The notes below the pieces were generated by a model. The model saw only the letters and a program-made list of their open reading frames with translations. It was not told where the DNA came from and ran no database searches. Of a stretch of 64,000 bases of DNA, positions 1-7,194 are shown one piece after another. Origin of the DNA: Pseudomonadota bacterium (GTDB lineage Bacteria > Pseudomonadota > Gammaproteobacteria > Burkholderiales > Burkholderiaceae_C). How positions within the stretch are numbered: position 1 is the first letter of the stretch; the number at the start of each line of letters is the position of its first letter. Location: the NCBI GenBank assembly GCA_022566735.1, contig JADFIG010000001.1, positions 248,001-312,000 on the forward strand, in the 5' to 3' direction. Position numbers and translations under genes: made by a program.

Positions 1-1090
1 CGCGGTGCCCGGCGCCCAGCCGCCGCTGGACCGGGCGTCGCTGTTTGCCCTGGCCGGGCAGGAGGATGTCGAGTCGCGGCTCATCGTCCAGCAGCGTTTC
101 GCACCGGTGAAGGCGCCAGCGAAAGCCGCGGCCAAGGCCTCCTCCGCCGGGCCCGCGGATGCCGGCTGGTCGCTGCAGCACGGCCCCTTCGCGCGACGCG
201 CCCTGCCGCCGCTGCAGCAGCCCGGCTGGACCTTGCTGGTGCAAGGGCTGGACCTGCATGTGCCGGCCGCGCACGAGTTGCTGCAGCGTTTCCGCTTCGT
301 GCCCGATGCCCGCCTGGACGACCTGATGATCTCCTACGCCACCGAAGGCGGCGGGGTCGGCCCGCACTACGACTCCTATGACGTGTTCTTGCTGCAAGTG
401 CATGGCCAGCGCCGCTGGCGCATCGGGCGGCTCAAGGACGACAGCCTGCAGCCGGATGTGCCGCTGAAGATCCTGAGCAACTTCGAGCCCGAGCACGAGT
501 ACCTGCTGGAGCCCGGCGACATGCTCTACCTGCCGCCCATGTGGGCGCACGACGGCATCGCCCAGGGCGAGTGCATGACCTGCTCGATCGGTTTCCGCGT
601 GCCCGAGGCGACCGAGTTGGCGCGCGAGGTGCTCATCCGCTTCGTCGAGGAACTCGACAGCGAAGCCCCCCGCCGCCTCTACCGCGACCCCAAGCAGGAC
701 GCCACCGACACGCCCGGCCTGGTGCCCGAGGCTCTGGAACATTTCGCCGCCGAGGCCATCGAGCGCCTGCTCAAGGACCGCGACGGGCTGCGCTCGGCCC
801 TGGGCGAGATCCTCACCGAGCCCAAGCCGCGCGTGTGGTTCGAGGGGGGCGAGTCCCTGCCCGAGGGGGTGGGGGTGCGCCTGAACGCCCGCACCCGCAT
901 GGTCTACGACGGTCAGCGTGTGTTCGCCAACGGCGAATCCTGGCGCGCCGCCGGGCAGGACGCCCGCATGCTGCGCGAACTGGCCGACCAGCGCTGGCTG
1001 AGTGCCAGAACGGTGGCCCGCGCCAGCACGGCCTTGCGCGAACTGCTGGACCAGTGGTCGGAGGACGGCTGGCTGCATCCGCTGCCGTGA
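1..1090 (+). CDS. roxA: Ribosomal protein L16 arginine hydroxylase, RoxA/YcfD type (5' end missing)
   Basis: JmjC/cupin Fe(II)- and 2-oxoglutarate-dependent oxygenase of the family that hydroxylates an arginine of ribosomal protein L16. The frame is open to the left edge, so the true start lies upstream. A GTG at position 5 reads more like an internal valine in the usual N-terminal stretch before PGAQPPLDR. Counting from that GTG, the metal triad is visible as H121-x-D123 in GPHYDSYD and H182 in PPMWAHDG. A winged-helix-like C-terminal half follows. The family is about 380 aa, so only a few tens of residues are missing. The next gene begins 41 bp downstream. Family assignment is firm; the L16 substrate is inferred from family. 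Confidence 0.85.
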   Translation, partial: AVPGAQPPLDRASLFALAGQEDVESRLIVQQRFAPVKAPAKAAAKASSAGPADAGWSLQHGPFARRALPPLQQPGWTLLVQGLDLHVPAAHELLQRFRFVPDARLDDLMISYATEGGGVGPHYDSYDVFLLQVHGQRRWRIGRLKDDSLQPDVPLKILSNFEPEHEYLLEPGDMLYLPPMWAHDGIAQGECMTCSIGFRVPEATELAREVLIRFVEELDSEAPRRLYRDPKQDATDTPGLVPEALEHFAAEAIERLLKDRDGLRSALGEILTEPKPRVWFEGGESLPEGVGVRLNARTRMVYDGQRVFANGESWRAAGQDARMLRELADQRWLSARTVARASTALRELLDQWSEDGWLHPLP

Positions 1091-1131
1091 CGCCCGTCTG
1101 ACAGACCCCGCCATCCATCCGGAGCATCGAC

Positions 1132-1653
1132 ATGGAACAGCCCCAGGCCTCACCGTCGCCCGATGTCCCTCACCCCCGTGGGCGCATCGATGGGTGGGTG
1201 GACTTTGCCGACCGCTTGCGCGCCACCCTGGCGATGGGCACCACCGAGCCGGCCGACTGGCGCCTGTGCGATGCCGATTTCGCGCGCTGGCCGCTGGGCG
1301 AGCGGGGTGTGGTCGAGGCCCTGGCCCAGTCGGTGCTGGCGCATCCCAAGGGCCGTCTGGTGTTGCTGGCGGCTCGGCTGGACGAACTGCCGCGGCGCCA
1401 TCCCCGCTGGCTGGCCTGGCGTCGGGACTGGACGCACCGCGTCAGTTGCTGGCAGGCCGCCGAGGAGGATGCGGATCAGGTGCGGCCGATGCTGCTGTGG
1501 CCGGGCCGCGTCGGCCTGCGTCTGCTCAACGAGGTCACGGGGGCGGGCGTGTGGAGCACCGAGCCCGCGACGCTGCAAAACTGGCAGGCTGATTTTGATG
1601 CTATTTTGCAACGCTCGACCGAGGGGATGCCAAGCACGACCTTGGGTCTATAG
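1132..1653 (+). CDS. Hypothetical protein, 173 aa
   Basis: I do not recognise a named domain. The protein is tryptophan-rich, soluble (no signal peptide or membrane segment) and acidic to neutral. It carries a central stretch rich in R/W around PRWLAWRRDW. The start ATG has a good GGAG ribosome-binding site 8 nt upstream, and codon use matches its neighbours, which supports a real gene. It lies 41 bp after roxA on the same strand and may be co-transcribed with it. A perfect TATAAT hexamer belonging to the next transcription unit begins 20 bp after its stop codon. Function unknown. Confidence 0.7.
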   Translation: MEQPQASPSPDVPHPRGRIDGWVDFADRLRATLAMGTTEPADWRLCDADFARWPLGERGVVEALAQSVLAHPKGRLVLLAARLDELPRRHPRWLAWRRDWTHRVSCWQAAEEDADQVRPMLLWPGRVGLRLLNEVTGAGVWSTEPATLQNWQADFDAILQRSTEGMPSTTLGL

Positions 1654-1672
1654 GGAAGAGCCCGATGCGACG

Positions 1673-1678
1673 TATAAT
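1673..1678 (+). promoter_or_regulatory. Putative -10 box for the small lipoprotein gene
   Basis: A perfect TATAAT lies 141 bp before the lipoprotein ATG. No good -35 hexamer stands 16-18 bp upstream (the region reads TATAGG). The assignment therefore rests on the -10 match alone and implies a leader of roughly 130 nt. A TTGACA at 1793-1798 is too close to the start codon to be its -35. Confidence 0.4.
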
Positions 1679-1818
1679 CAGTGGCTGAATGTGGAGCAAC
1701 GCCAGTTGCGATGCATCCTCTGCCCCTGTTGCCCGCACTGTGTTTTCAGACGGGTCTCGGGCTTTGAACACAGTTCCAAGACCACCGGTTTTTTGACACT
1801 CCTTTTGAGGACACAAGC

Positions 1819-2034
1819 ATGAAAAAGTCGCTCCTGCTGGCTTCGCTGATCGCTGCCATGGCTCTGGCCGCCTGCGGTAAGAAAGAAGAACAAGCTGCTT
1901 CCGCCGCTTCCGAAGTCGCTTCCGCCGCTTCTGAAGTCGCTGTGGCCGCTTCCGCTGCCGTGGAAGCCGCTTCCGCTGCTGCTTCCGAAGTCGCTGCTGC
2001 CGCTTCCGAAGTCGCTTCCGCCGCTTCGAACTGA
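1819..2034 (+). CDS. Small alanine-rich lipoprotein, 71 aa
   Basis: The N-terminus is a lipoprotein signal (MKKSLLLASLIAAMALAAC) with lipobox LAAC, so mature Cys19 would be lipidated. The remaining 52 residues consist almost only of A, S, E and V, with AASEVA repeated four times in an amphipathic pattern. That pattern suggests a long helix or alanine zipper like those of Lpp/OprI-type lipoproteins. Codon use is strongly biased: every Ala is GCT or GCC and every Glu is GAA. A GAGG ribosome-binding site precedes the ATG and a strong terminator follows directly, so it is monocistronic and probably highly expressed. Periplasmic or outer-membrane location is inferred; function is unknown. Confidence 0.85.
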   Translation: MKKSLLLASLIAAMALAACGKKEEQAASAASEVASAASEVAVAASAAVEAASAAASEVAAAASEVASAASN

Positions 2035-2051
2035 TCTTCAGTTCCTCGCGC

Positions 2052-2081
2052 AAAAAGCCGCTCGCCAGAGCGGCTTTTTTT
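2052..2081 (+). terminator. Rho-independent terminator of the small lipoprotein gene
   Basis: Inverted repeat AAAAAGCCGCTC / GAGCGGCTTTTT with a short GCCA loop and a run of seven T, 17 bp after the lipoprotein stop codon. The A-rich left arm means it could also stop leftward transcription. Confidence 0.9.
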
Positions 2082-2135
2082 CGTCCTGACGTTCCCTGTT
2101 CTGACCTTCCAGGTCGGGGTGCAGCGACAGGGCGC

Positions 2136-2172
2136 AAAAAAACCGGCCTCCCTTGCGGTGGGCCGGTTTTTT
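2136..2172 (-). terminator. Rho-independent terminator downstream of bamC
   Basis: Stem AACCGGCC / GGCCGGTT with A-tract on the left and T-tract on the right, lying 11 bp past the bamC stop. It works for the leftward dapA-bamC unit and is symmetrical enough to act in both directions. Together with the terminator at 2052-2081 it insulates two converging units. Confidence 0.85.
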
Positions 2173-2182
2173 CATGGCTGGA

Positions 2183-3328
2183 TCAGTTGAGCTCGTCGGC
2201 CAGGCGCTTGGCAATGCGTTTGCCGGTGGGCGAGTTGGCTGCGGCGCCGCCATCGGTCAGCACGCTGACCAGGGTGACCGAGCCTTGCGGCTGGACGCGG
2301 ACCTTGTAGCGCGCCAGCGTTTCCTCGCTGCTGCGGCCCATGAGGCGGCCGAAGAAGCCGGGCTTGGTGGCTTCCGGGTCGTCCACCGAGATGCGCACGT
2401 CGTAGGTGCCGGCCTTGCGGTCGCGGGCCTCGACGGTGAAGCCGCTGCGGTCCAGGGCCAGGCCCACGCGGCGCCAGGCCAGGTCGCCTTCGGCCTGCAG
2501 CGTCAGCGTGGTGCCATCGGCGCCCAGCTTGACGGCAGACGCGGTCGGCTCGGCGGCCGGTGTGGCGACTGCGGCTTGCTCGCGCGCTGCGGCGGCGGCT
2601 TCCTTGGGGGCGCCCAGCTTGACCATCAGGCGCGAGAGCATCTCGGCTTCCAGTCCGGCGTCACTGGGGCGGGCGCGCCAGGTCGTCTGCTCTTTGCGGC
2701 TGTCGGTGTATTCCTCGCTCATGCCGCGGTGCGTGATGTAGACCTCGCTGCCCGTGGCGGTGCGCTCGATGCGCGTGCGGAAGGCGTCGCGCATGCCGCT
2801 GTCGTAGAGCACCTCGAAGACACGGCCCAGCAGGTTGCGCAGGCCGTCTTCCGGCAGCTTGGCGCGGTTTTCGGAGAAGCTGGTCTCCATCACGCCAGCT
2901 TCGGGGCGGTCCACCGGCAGCTCGAAGCCGAGCTCGGTCCAGAAGGCGCGCACCTGGGCGTAGATGGCCTCGGGCGCTTGGTTGACCACCAGCCAGCGGG
3001 TCTGGCCCTGGCGTTCCAGGCGGACCCCTGCGCGTTCGCTGGGGGCGATGGCGGCCGGTGCTGCTTCTCCGGCGGGCTGCGGGTTCTGGCGGGCCAGGCT
3101 GCTGGCCGACACGATGGCCGGCGTCGCCTGGCTGTAGCGTTGCTGGCCGGGCAGCTGGCTCAGGTCGGGCGGCACGTCCAGGCGCACGCTTTGCGAGCCG
3201 CTGCTGCGGTAGTCGATCTTGTCGCCCGACAGGGCGTTGGAGACGGAAGAGCAGCCGGTTGCCAGCAGGGCCGAAGCCAGTGCCGCGCCCAGGGTCAGGG
3301 CGTGCGAGGGGCGAGGGGTGATGCGCAT
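2183..3328 (-). CDS. bamC: Outer membrane protein assembly factor BamC (NlpB/DapX) lipoprotein
   Basis: BamC is a lipoprotein subunit of the BAM complex that folds beta-barrel proteins into the outer membrane. The N-terminus has a signal peptide ending in lipobox LATGC, followed by an unstructured lasso-type segment (SGDKIDYRSS, then RLDVPPDLSQLP). That segment is the part that binds BamD in the characterised family. Two helix-grip domains follow (roughly residues 120-220 and 260-380). At 381 aa it is normal for Burkholderiales. It lies 81 bp downstream of dapA on the same strand, the same order as dapA-nlpB in enterobacteria, and ends at a clear terminator. Confidence 0.9.
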   Translation of the reverse strand: MRITPRPSHALTLGAALASALLATGCSSVSNALSGDKIDYRSSGSQSVRLDVPPDLSQLPGQQRYSQATPAIVSASSLARQNPQPAGEAAPAAIAPSERAGVRLERQGQTRWLVVNQAPEAIYAQVRAFWTELGFELPVDRPEAGVMETSFSENRAKLPEDGLRNLLGRVFEVLYDSGMRDAFRTRIERTATGSEVYITHRGMSEEYTDSRKEQTTWRARPSDAGLEAEMLSRLMVKLGAPKEAAAAAREQAAVATPAAEPTASAVKLGADGTTLTLQAEGDLAWRRVGLALDRSGFTVEARDRKAGTYDVRISVDDPEATKPGFFGRLMGRSSEETLARYKVRVQPQGSVTLVSVLTDGGAAANSPTGKRIAKRLADELN

Positions 3329-3409
3329 GGGGTCAGGGCAAAGGGGCAGGGCAGTCTGAGGGCGACCACCGCGTCCGAAGCGGGTGGTCGGCCCGGAGTG
3401 GGCTGGGGC

Positions 3410-4291
3410 TCAGAGCACGCCGGCTTCGCGCAGCGCGGCTTCCACCACGGGCTGCGCCGAGGCCGACAACTCGGTCAGCGGCAGGCGCAGCGTACCACCA
3501 GATTTGCCCATGCGGGCCAGGGCCCACTTCACGGGAATCGGGTTGGGCTCGATGAACAGCTGCTTGTGCAGCGGCAGCAGTTGCATGTGCAGCTCGACGG
3601 CGCGGGCGGTGTCGCGGGCGATGGCGGCCTTGCACAGCTCGGCCATGGCGCGCGGGGCCACGTTGGCCGTCACGCTGACGTTGCCATGGCCGCCCAGCAG
3701 CATCAGGGCCACGGCGGTGGGGTCGTCACCCGAGTAGATGTGGAAGCCCTTGGGGGCCTGCTTGATCAGCCAGGCGGCGCGCTCCAGGTTGCCGGTGGCT
3801 TCCTTGATGCCGAACACGCCGGGCAGCGAGGCGCAGCGCAGGGCGGTGTCCACGCTCATGTCCGCGACGGTGCGGCCAGGGACGTTGTAGAGCATGATGG
3901 GCAGGTCCACCGCTTCGGCAATCGCCTTGAAGTGCTGGTAGATGCCTTCTTGGGTGGGCTTGTTGTAGTAGGGCACGACCTGCAGGGTGCAGTCGGCGCC
4001 GACCTTCTTGGCGTACTCGGTGAGCTCGATGGCCTCGCGGGTGGAGTTGGCGCCAGCGCCGGCCATCACGGGCACGCGGCCTGCGGCCTGCTCGACGGCC
4101 ACGCGGATGATTTCGCAGTGCTCTTCCACCGACACGGTGGGCGATTCGCCGGTGGTGCCGACCACGCCGATGCAGTCGGTGCCTTCGGCGATGTGCCAGT
4201 CGATCAGGGCGCGCAGGGCGGGGTAGTCGACGCTGCCGTCTGCGTGCAAGGGCGTGATCAGGGCGACGATGCTGCCAAGGATGGGTGTCAT
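3410..4291 (-). CDS. dapA: 4-hydroxy-tetrahydrodipicolinate synthase
   Basis: DapA condenses pyruvate with aspartate semialdehyde, the first committed step of lysine and meso-diaminopimelate synthesis, in the cytoplasm. It is a TIM-barrel of the DHDPS/NAL family. Visible motifs are GTTGESPT (substrate loop), YYNKP with the catalytic tyrosine, YNVPGRT, and the Schiff-base lysine in FGIKEATGN. The start was set at MTPILGS because AAGGA stands 7-8 nt upstream. An in-frame ATG 24 nt earlier has no ribosome-binding site. The protein is 293 aa, normal for the family. bamC follows as the second gene of the unit. Confidence 0.96.
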   Translation of the reverse strand: MTPILGSIVALITPLHADGSVDYPALRALIDWHIAEGTDCIGVVGTTGESPTVSVEEHCEIIRVAVEQAAGRVPVMAGAGANSTREAIELTEYAKKVGADCTLQVVPYYNKPTQEGIYQHFKAIAEAVDLPIMLYNVPGRTVADMSVDTALRCASLPGVFGIKEATGNLERAAWLIKQAPKGFHIYSGDDPTAVALMLLGGHGNVSVTANVAPRAMAELCKAAIARDTARAVELHMQLLPLHKQLFIEPNPIPVKWALARMGKSGGTLRLPLTELSASAQPVVEAALREAGVL

Positions 4292-4401
4292 GGTGATTCC
4301 TTCAATGCCGGCCATTCTAAAGGGCGTGGTCGGCTGTCACGAGGCTGTGCTGGACGTGTCGGGGGCGATCTGTGCGCGCCGCGCGGGCACGATGCCCGTG
4401 T

Positions 4402-5208
4402 TCAATGCGGACGCACATCCTTGTTCAACGCTTTGAGCGCCAAACGGTCGACAAGCCCGGGTGCCAGCAGTTTCATCCAGCGGCTGAGCTTGCCCTTGAA
4501 GGACATGACGATGTCGCGCTCGCGCCGGGCCATGCCCTCGCGGATGAGGCGGGCGCATTCCGCCACCGTCATGGCACCGGACTCGTCCAGGCCGCTTTTG
4601 CCGGCCGCCTGGCCCTGGGCATTGAAGCCGCGGTAGCGGATCTCGGTGGCGACCACGCCCGGGTAGGCCAGGGTGACCGACACGCCGTGCGGTTGCAGCT
4701 CCACGCGCAGGGCCTCGAAGAAGCCGTTCATGGCGAACTTGGTGGCGCTGTAGGCGGTGCGGCCCGGCACGCCGACCAGCCCGGCCAGGCTGGACACCGC
4801 CACGATGCGGCCCCGGCTGGCCTTCAGGTGCGGCAGCGCGGCGTGCGTGCACCACACGCTGCCCCACAGGTTGATGCGCATGAGCTGCTCGTACCAGCCC
4901 AGGTCGGTCACGTCTTCCAGCAGGGCGTGGGCCGACATGCCGGCGTTGTTGACCAGGGTGTCGAGCTGGCCGAAGTTCTGCACGGTGTCGGCGATGAGGC
5001 CGCGGCAATCGGCTTCCTTGCCGACGTCGGTGGGGCGCACCTTGACGCGCGCGCCCAGCTGGCGGCACTGCTGGGCCACGGCTTCCAGCTTGTCGGCGCT
5101 GCGTGCGGCCAGCACCAGGGTGAGTTTGGAGCCTTGTTCCTGCGCCAGTTGACGCGCCAGTTCGGCGCCGATGCCGTCAGAGGCCCCGGTGATCACGACC
5201 ACATTCAT
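4402..5208 (-). CDS. SDR family NAD(P)-dependent oxidoreductase
   Basis: Classical short-chain dehydrogenase of 268 aa. The glycine-rich cofactor loop is TGASDGIG (residues 7-14), and AARSADK after strand 2 favours NADP. The structural motif NNAG and the catalytic YSATK with an upstream SSLAG serine are present. The C-terminus ends in a basic helix (GKLSRWMKLLAP), as in SDRs that sit near membranes. The start codon lies 1 nt after the stop of a 46-aa membrane peptide, so it is the third gene of a tight operon behind an MFS transporter. The substrate cannot be told from the sequence. Confidence 0.9.
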   Translation of the reverse strand: MNVVVITGASDGIGAELARQLAQEQGSKLTLVLAARSADKLEAVAQQCRQLGARVKVRPTDVGKEADCRGLIADTVQNFGQLDTLVNNAGMSAHALLEDVTDLGWYEQLMRINLWGSVWCTHAALPHLKASRGRIVAVSSLAGLVGVPGRTAYSATKFAMNGFFEALRVELQPHGVSVTLAYPGVVATEIRYRGFNAQGQAAGKSGLDESGAMTVAECARLIREGMARRERDIVMSFKGKLSRWMKLLAPGLVDRLALKALNKDVRPH

Positions 5209-5209
5209 G

Positions 5210-5350
5210 TCAGATGCAACTCCACAGACGCCCGGCCATCTCGACCACGAGGTGGGGGCTGAGGTACCAGAGGAAAACGGCGAGCAGCGCCACGGCGATG
5301 CCCAGCCAGGCGAGCAGGCCCACGACGCGCGCGTGACGATGCGGCCGCAT
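5210..5350 (-). CDS. 46-aa single-pass membrane peptide
   Basis: A short frame starting MRPHRHARVV continues into one hydrophobic segment (about residues 10-30, GLLAWLGIAVALLAVFLWYL) and a short C-terminal tail ending WSCI. The basic N-terminus predicts an inside orientation. It starts 2 nt after the MFS stop and ends 1 nt before the SDR start. An in-frame GTG two codons earlier would give the classic GTGA overlap with the MFS stop, so translation is probably coupled. Its exact fit between two genes and its sensible membrane topology argue that it is real. I do not recognise a family. Confidence 0.65.
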   Translation of the reverse strand: MRPHRHARVVGLLAWLGIAVALLAVFLWYLSPHLVVEMAGRLWSCI

Positions 5351-5352
5351 CG

Positions 5353-6618
5353 TCACGCGCTCACCAGCCGGCGGGCCGGCTGCAGGTGCTCACGGATGGG
5401 CAGGTTGACCAGCGCGGCGGCGAAGGCCAGCACGATGGCCATCCACCAGACCACCTGGTAGCTGCCGGTGGCATCGTAGAGCCTGCCGGCCAGCCACACC
5501 CCCATGAAAGACCCGATCTGGTGGGAAAAGAAGACGATGCCGCCCAGCATGGACAGGTGCTTGACGCCCAGCATCTGCGCCACCACCGCGTTGGTGGGCG
5601 GCACGGTGGACAGCCACAGCGCGCCCATGGTGGCGGCGAACAGGCCCACGCTCAGCGGGGTGGGGGGCGTGAAGACGAAGGCGATCATGGCCACGCCGCG
5701 CATGGCGTAGATGAAGGAGAGGATCCAGGTCTTGCGGATGCGCTGGCCCAGCGTGCCGGCCGCGTAGGTGCCGAACACATTGAACAGGCCGATGAGGGCC
5801 AGGGCGGTGGTGGCGACCTGCGGGTCGAGGCGGTGGTCGCGCAGGTAGCTGGGCAGGTGCACGCCGATGAAGGCCAGCTGGAAGCCACACACGAAGTAGC
5901 CGGCCGTCAGCAGCAGGTAGTCGCGGTGGCCGAAGGCTTCTTTCAGGGCGGCGGCGGCCGTGGCCGGGGTGCCATCGAGCAGGGCGGCGGTGTGCCCAGC
6001 CGTGTGCATGGCGGCCGGCGGGGGCTGGCGGTGCGTCTCGCGCAAGCCGAAGGCCAGCGGCCCGATGAGCACGGCGGCCAGCGACAGGCTCATGAGCGCC
6101 GGTGACCATTGCAACTGGTGGATGAGGGTGCTGGCCAGGGGCACCATCAGGAACTGCCCGAAGGAGCCCGCCGCCGCCGTGATCCCCATGGCCCAGGAGC
6201 GCTGCGTCGCGTCGATGTTGCGGCCGATGACGCCGTAGATGACGGCGTAGGTGCTGCAGGCCTGGGCCAGGCCGATGGTGACGCCGCAGGTCAGCACGAA
6301 GCTGAGGTGGTGATCGGTGGTGGCCATGCCCAGCAGTCCCAGGGCGTAGAGCAGGGCGCCCAGCCACAGCACGCGGAAGGCGCCGCTGCGGTCGGCCCAC
6401 CAGCCCACCAGGGGGCCGGCCGCGCCCCAGACCAGGTTCTGCACGGCCATGGCCACGGAGTAGTCCTCGCGGGTCCAGCCGTGGGCGGCGATGATGGGTT
6501 GCAGCCACAGGCCGAAGCTGTGGCGGATGCCCATCGACAGGGTGACGATGAGCGCGCCGCAGATCAGCATCTGCCGCAAGGGCAGGGTCCCCGCGGCGGG
6601 GTGGGAGGTGTGGGTCAT
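5353..6618 (-). CDS. Major facilitator superfamily transporter
   Basis: Twelve-helix MFS permease of about 421 aa in the inner membrane. The cytoplasmic loop 2-3 motif is visible as GPLVGWWADRSGAFR, the GxxxDRxG signature. The general look (HSFGLWLQPI near helix 1, GFQLAFIGVHLPSYL near helix 7) resembles the oxalate/formate antiporter or monocarboxylate-like branch. The ATG at 6618 was chosen over an in-frame TTG at 6648; neither has a strong ribosome-binding site. It heads a tight operon with a 46-aa membrane peptide and an SDR dehydrogenase, suggesting uptake and oxidation of one substrate, which is inference. Confidence 0.88.
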   Translation of the reverse strand: MTHTSHPAAGTLPLRQMLICGALIVTLSMGIRHSFGLWLQPIIAAHGWTREDYSVAMAVQNLVWGAAGPLVGWWADRSGAFRVLWLGALLYALGLLGMATTDHHLSFVLTCGVTIGLAQACSTYAVIYGVIGRNIDATQRSWAMGITAAAGSFGQFLMVPLASTLIHQLQWSPALMSLSLAAVLIGPLAFGLRETHRQPPPAAMHTAGHTAALLDGTPATAAAALKEAFGHRDYLLLTAGYFVCGFQLAFIGVHLPSYLRDHRLDPQVATTALALIGLFNVFGTYAAGTLGQRIRKTWILSFIYAMRGVAMIAFVFTPPTPLSVGLFAATMGALWLSTVPPTNAVVAQMLGVKHLSMLGGIVFFSHQIGSFMGVWLAGRLYDATGSYQVVWWMAIVLAFAAALVNLPIREHLQPARRLVSA

Positions 6619-6664
6619 GGGGTGTGAGGTGTTGGCGTGGCAGGTCAAGCCGCCGCGCGCGACC

Positions 6665-7015
6665 TCACACCTGCATGTTCATGATATCTGTGTACGCCTG
6701 AACCAGCTTGTTGCGCACTTGCACGGCCGATTGGAAGCCCAATTGCGCTTTCTGCATGGCGATCATGGTTTCTTCCAGGCTCACGGTGGGGTTGTCGAAC
6801 TGCACCTCGCGCTGCATGTTCGCGGCCGTGGTCTGGGCGGCGCTGATCGACTGCAGGGCGCCGCTGAAGGCGTTCTGGAAGCTGGCGCCTTGCACACCGG
6901 TGCTGCCGCCGGTGGCGTCGGTGCGGGTTTTGGCCTCGACGCGCCGGGCGACGTCGGCCATGCCGGCACGGGTGGCCGCCTGGGCGAAATCAAAGGGCTT
7001 CAGTTTGAGGTCCAT
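6665..7015 (-). CDS. fliE: Flagellar hook-basal body complex protein FliE
   Basis: FliE is the small adapter joining the MS ring/export gate to the proximal rod. The 116-aa protein shows the conserved C-terminal half (VSLEETMIAMQKAQLGFQ, then VQVRNKLVQAYTDIMNM), which forms rod-type helices. The N-terminal half is variable. It is transcribed away from fliF, so the 179-bp gap at 7016-7194 must contain promoters for both directions. I found no convincing sigma-28 element there. The divergent fliE/fliF arrangement is the one known from enterobacteria. Confidence 0.93.
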   Translation of the reverse strand: MDLKLKPFDFAQAATRAGMADVARRVEAKTRTDATGGSTGVQGASFQNAFSGALQSISAAQTTAANMQREVQFDNPTVSLEETMIAMQKAQLGFQSAVQVRNKLVQAYTDIMNMQV

Positions 7016-7194
7016 GGTGCCGATCAGTCCGACTGGGGCGTGGTGCAGACCACCACGTTCGCCACTCTACGGATTTCCCAGGGGGCCGATGCTGCGAAGA
7101 GGTCGGCAAATGGCGTGCTGTTCCCGGCACTTTTCCCCGCCCGGACTCCGAATAATGGGCTCGTTGTGGCCGGATTGCGGCATCGTGTGGAACG

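Noticed and set aside
1793-1798. TTGACA as -35 of the small lipoprotein gene
   Set aside because: Only 20 bp separate it from the start codon, leaving no space for a -10 and leader.
4292-4315. Upstream ATG of dapA
   Set aside because: No ribosome-binding site and an eight-residue extension not typical of DapA; the ATG at 4291 has AAGGA.
7087-7094. GCCGATGC as a sigma-28 -10 for fliF
   Set aside because: No matching -35 element at the required 11-nt spacing and two mismatches in the -10.
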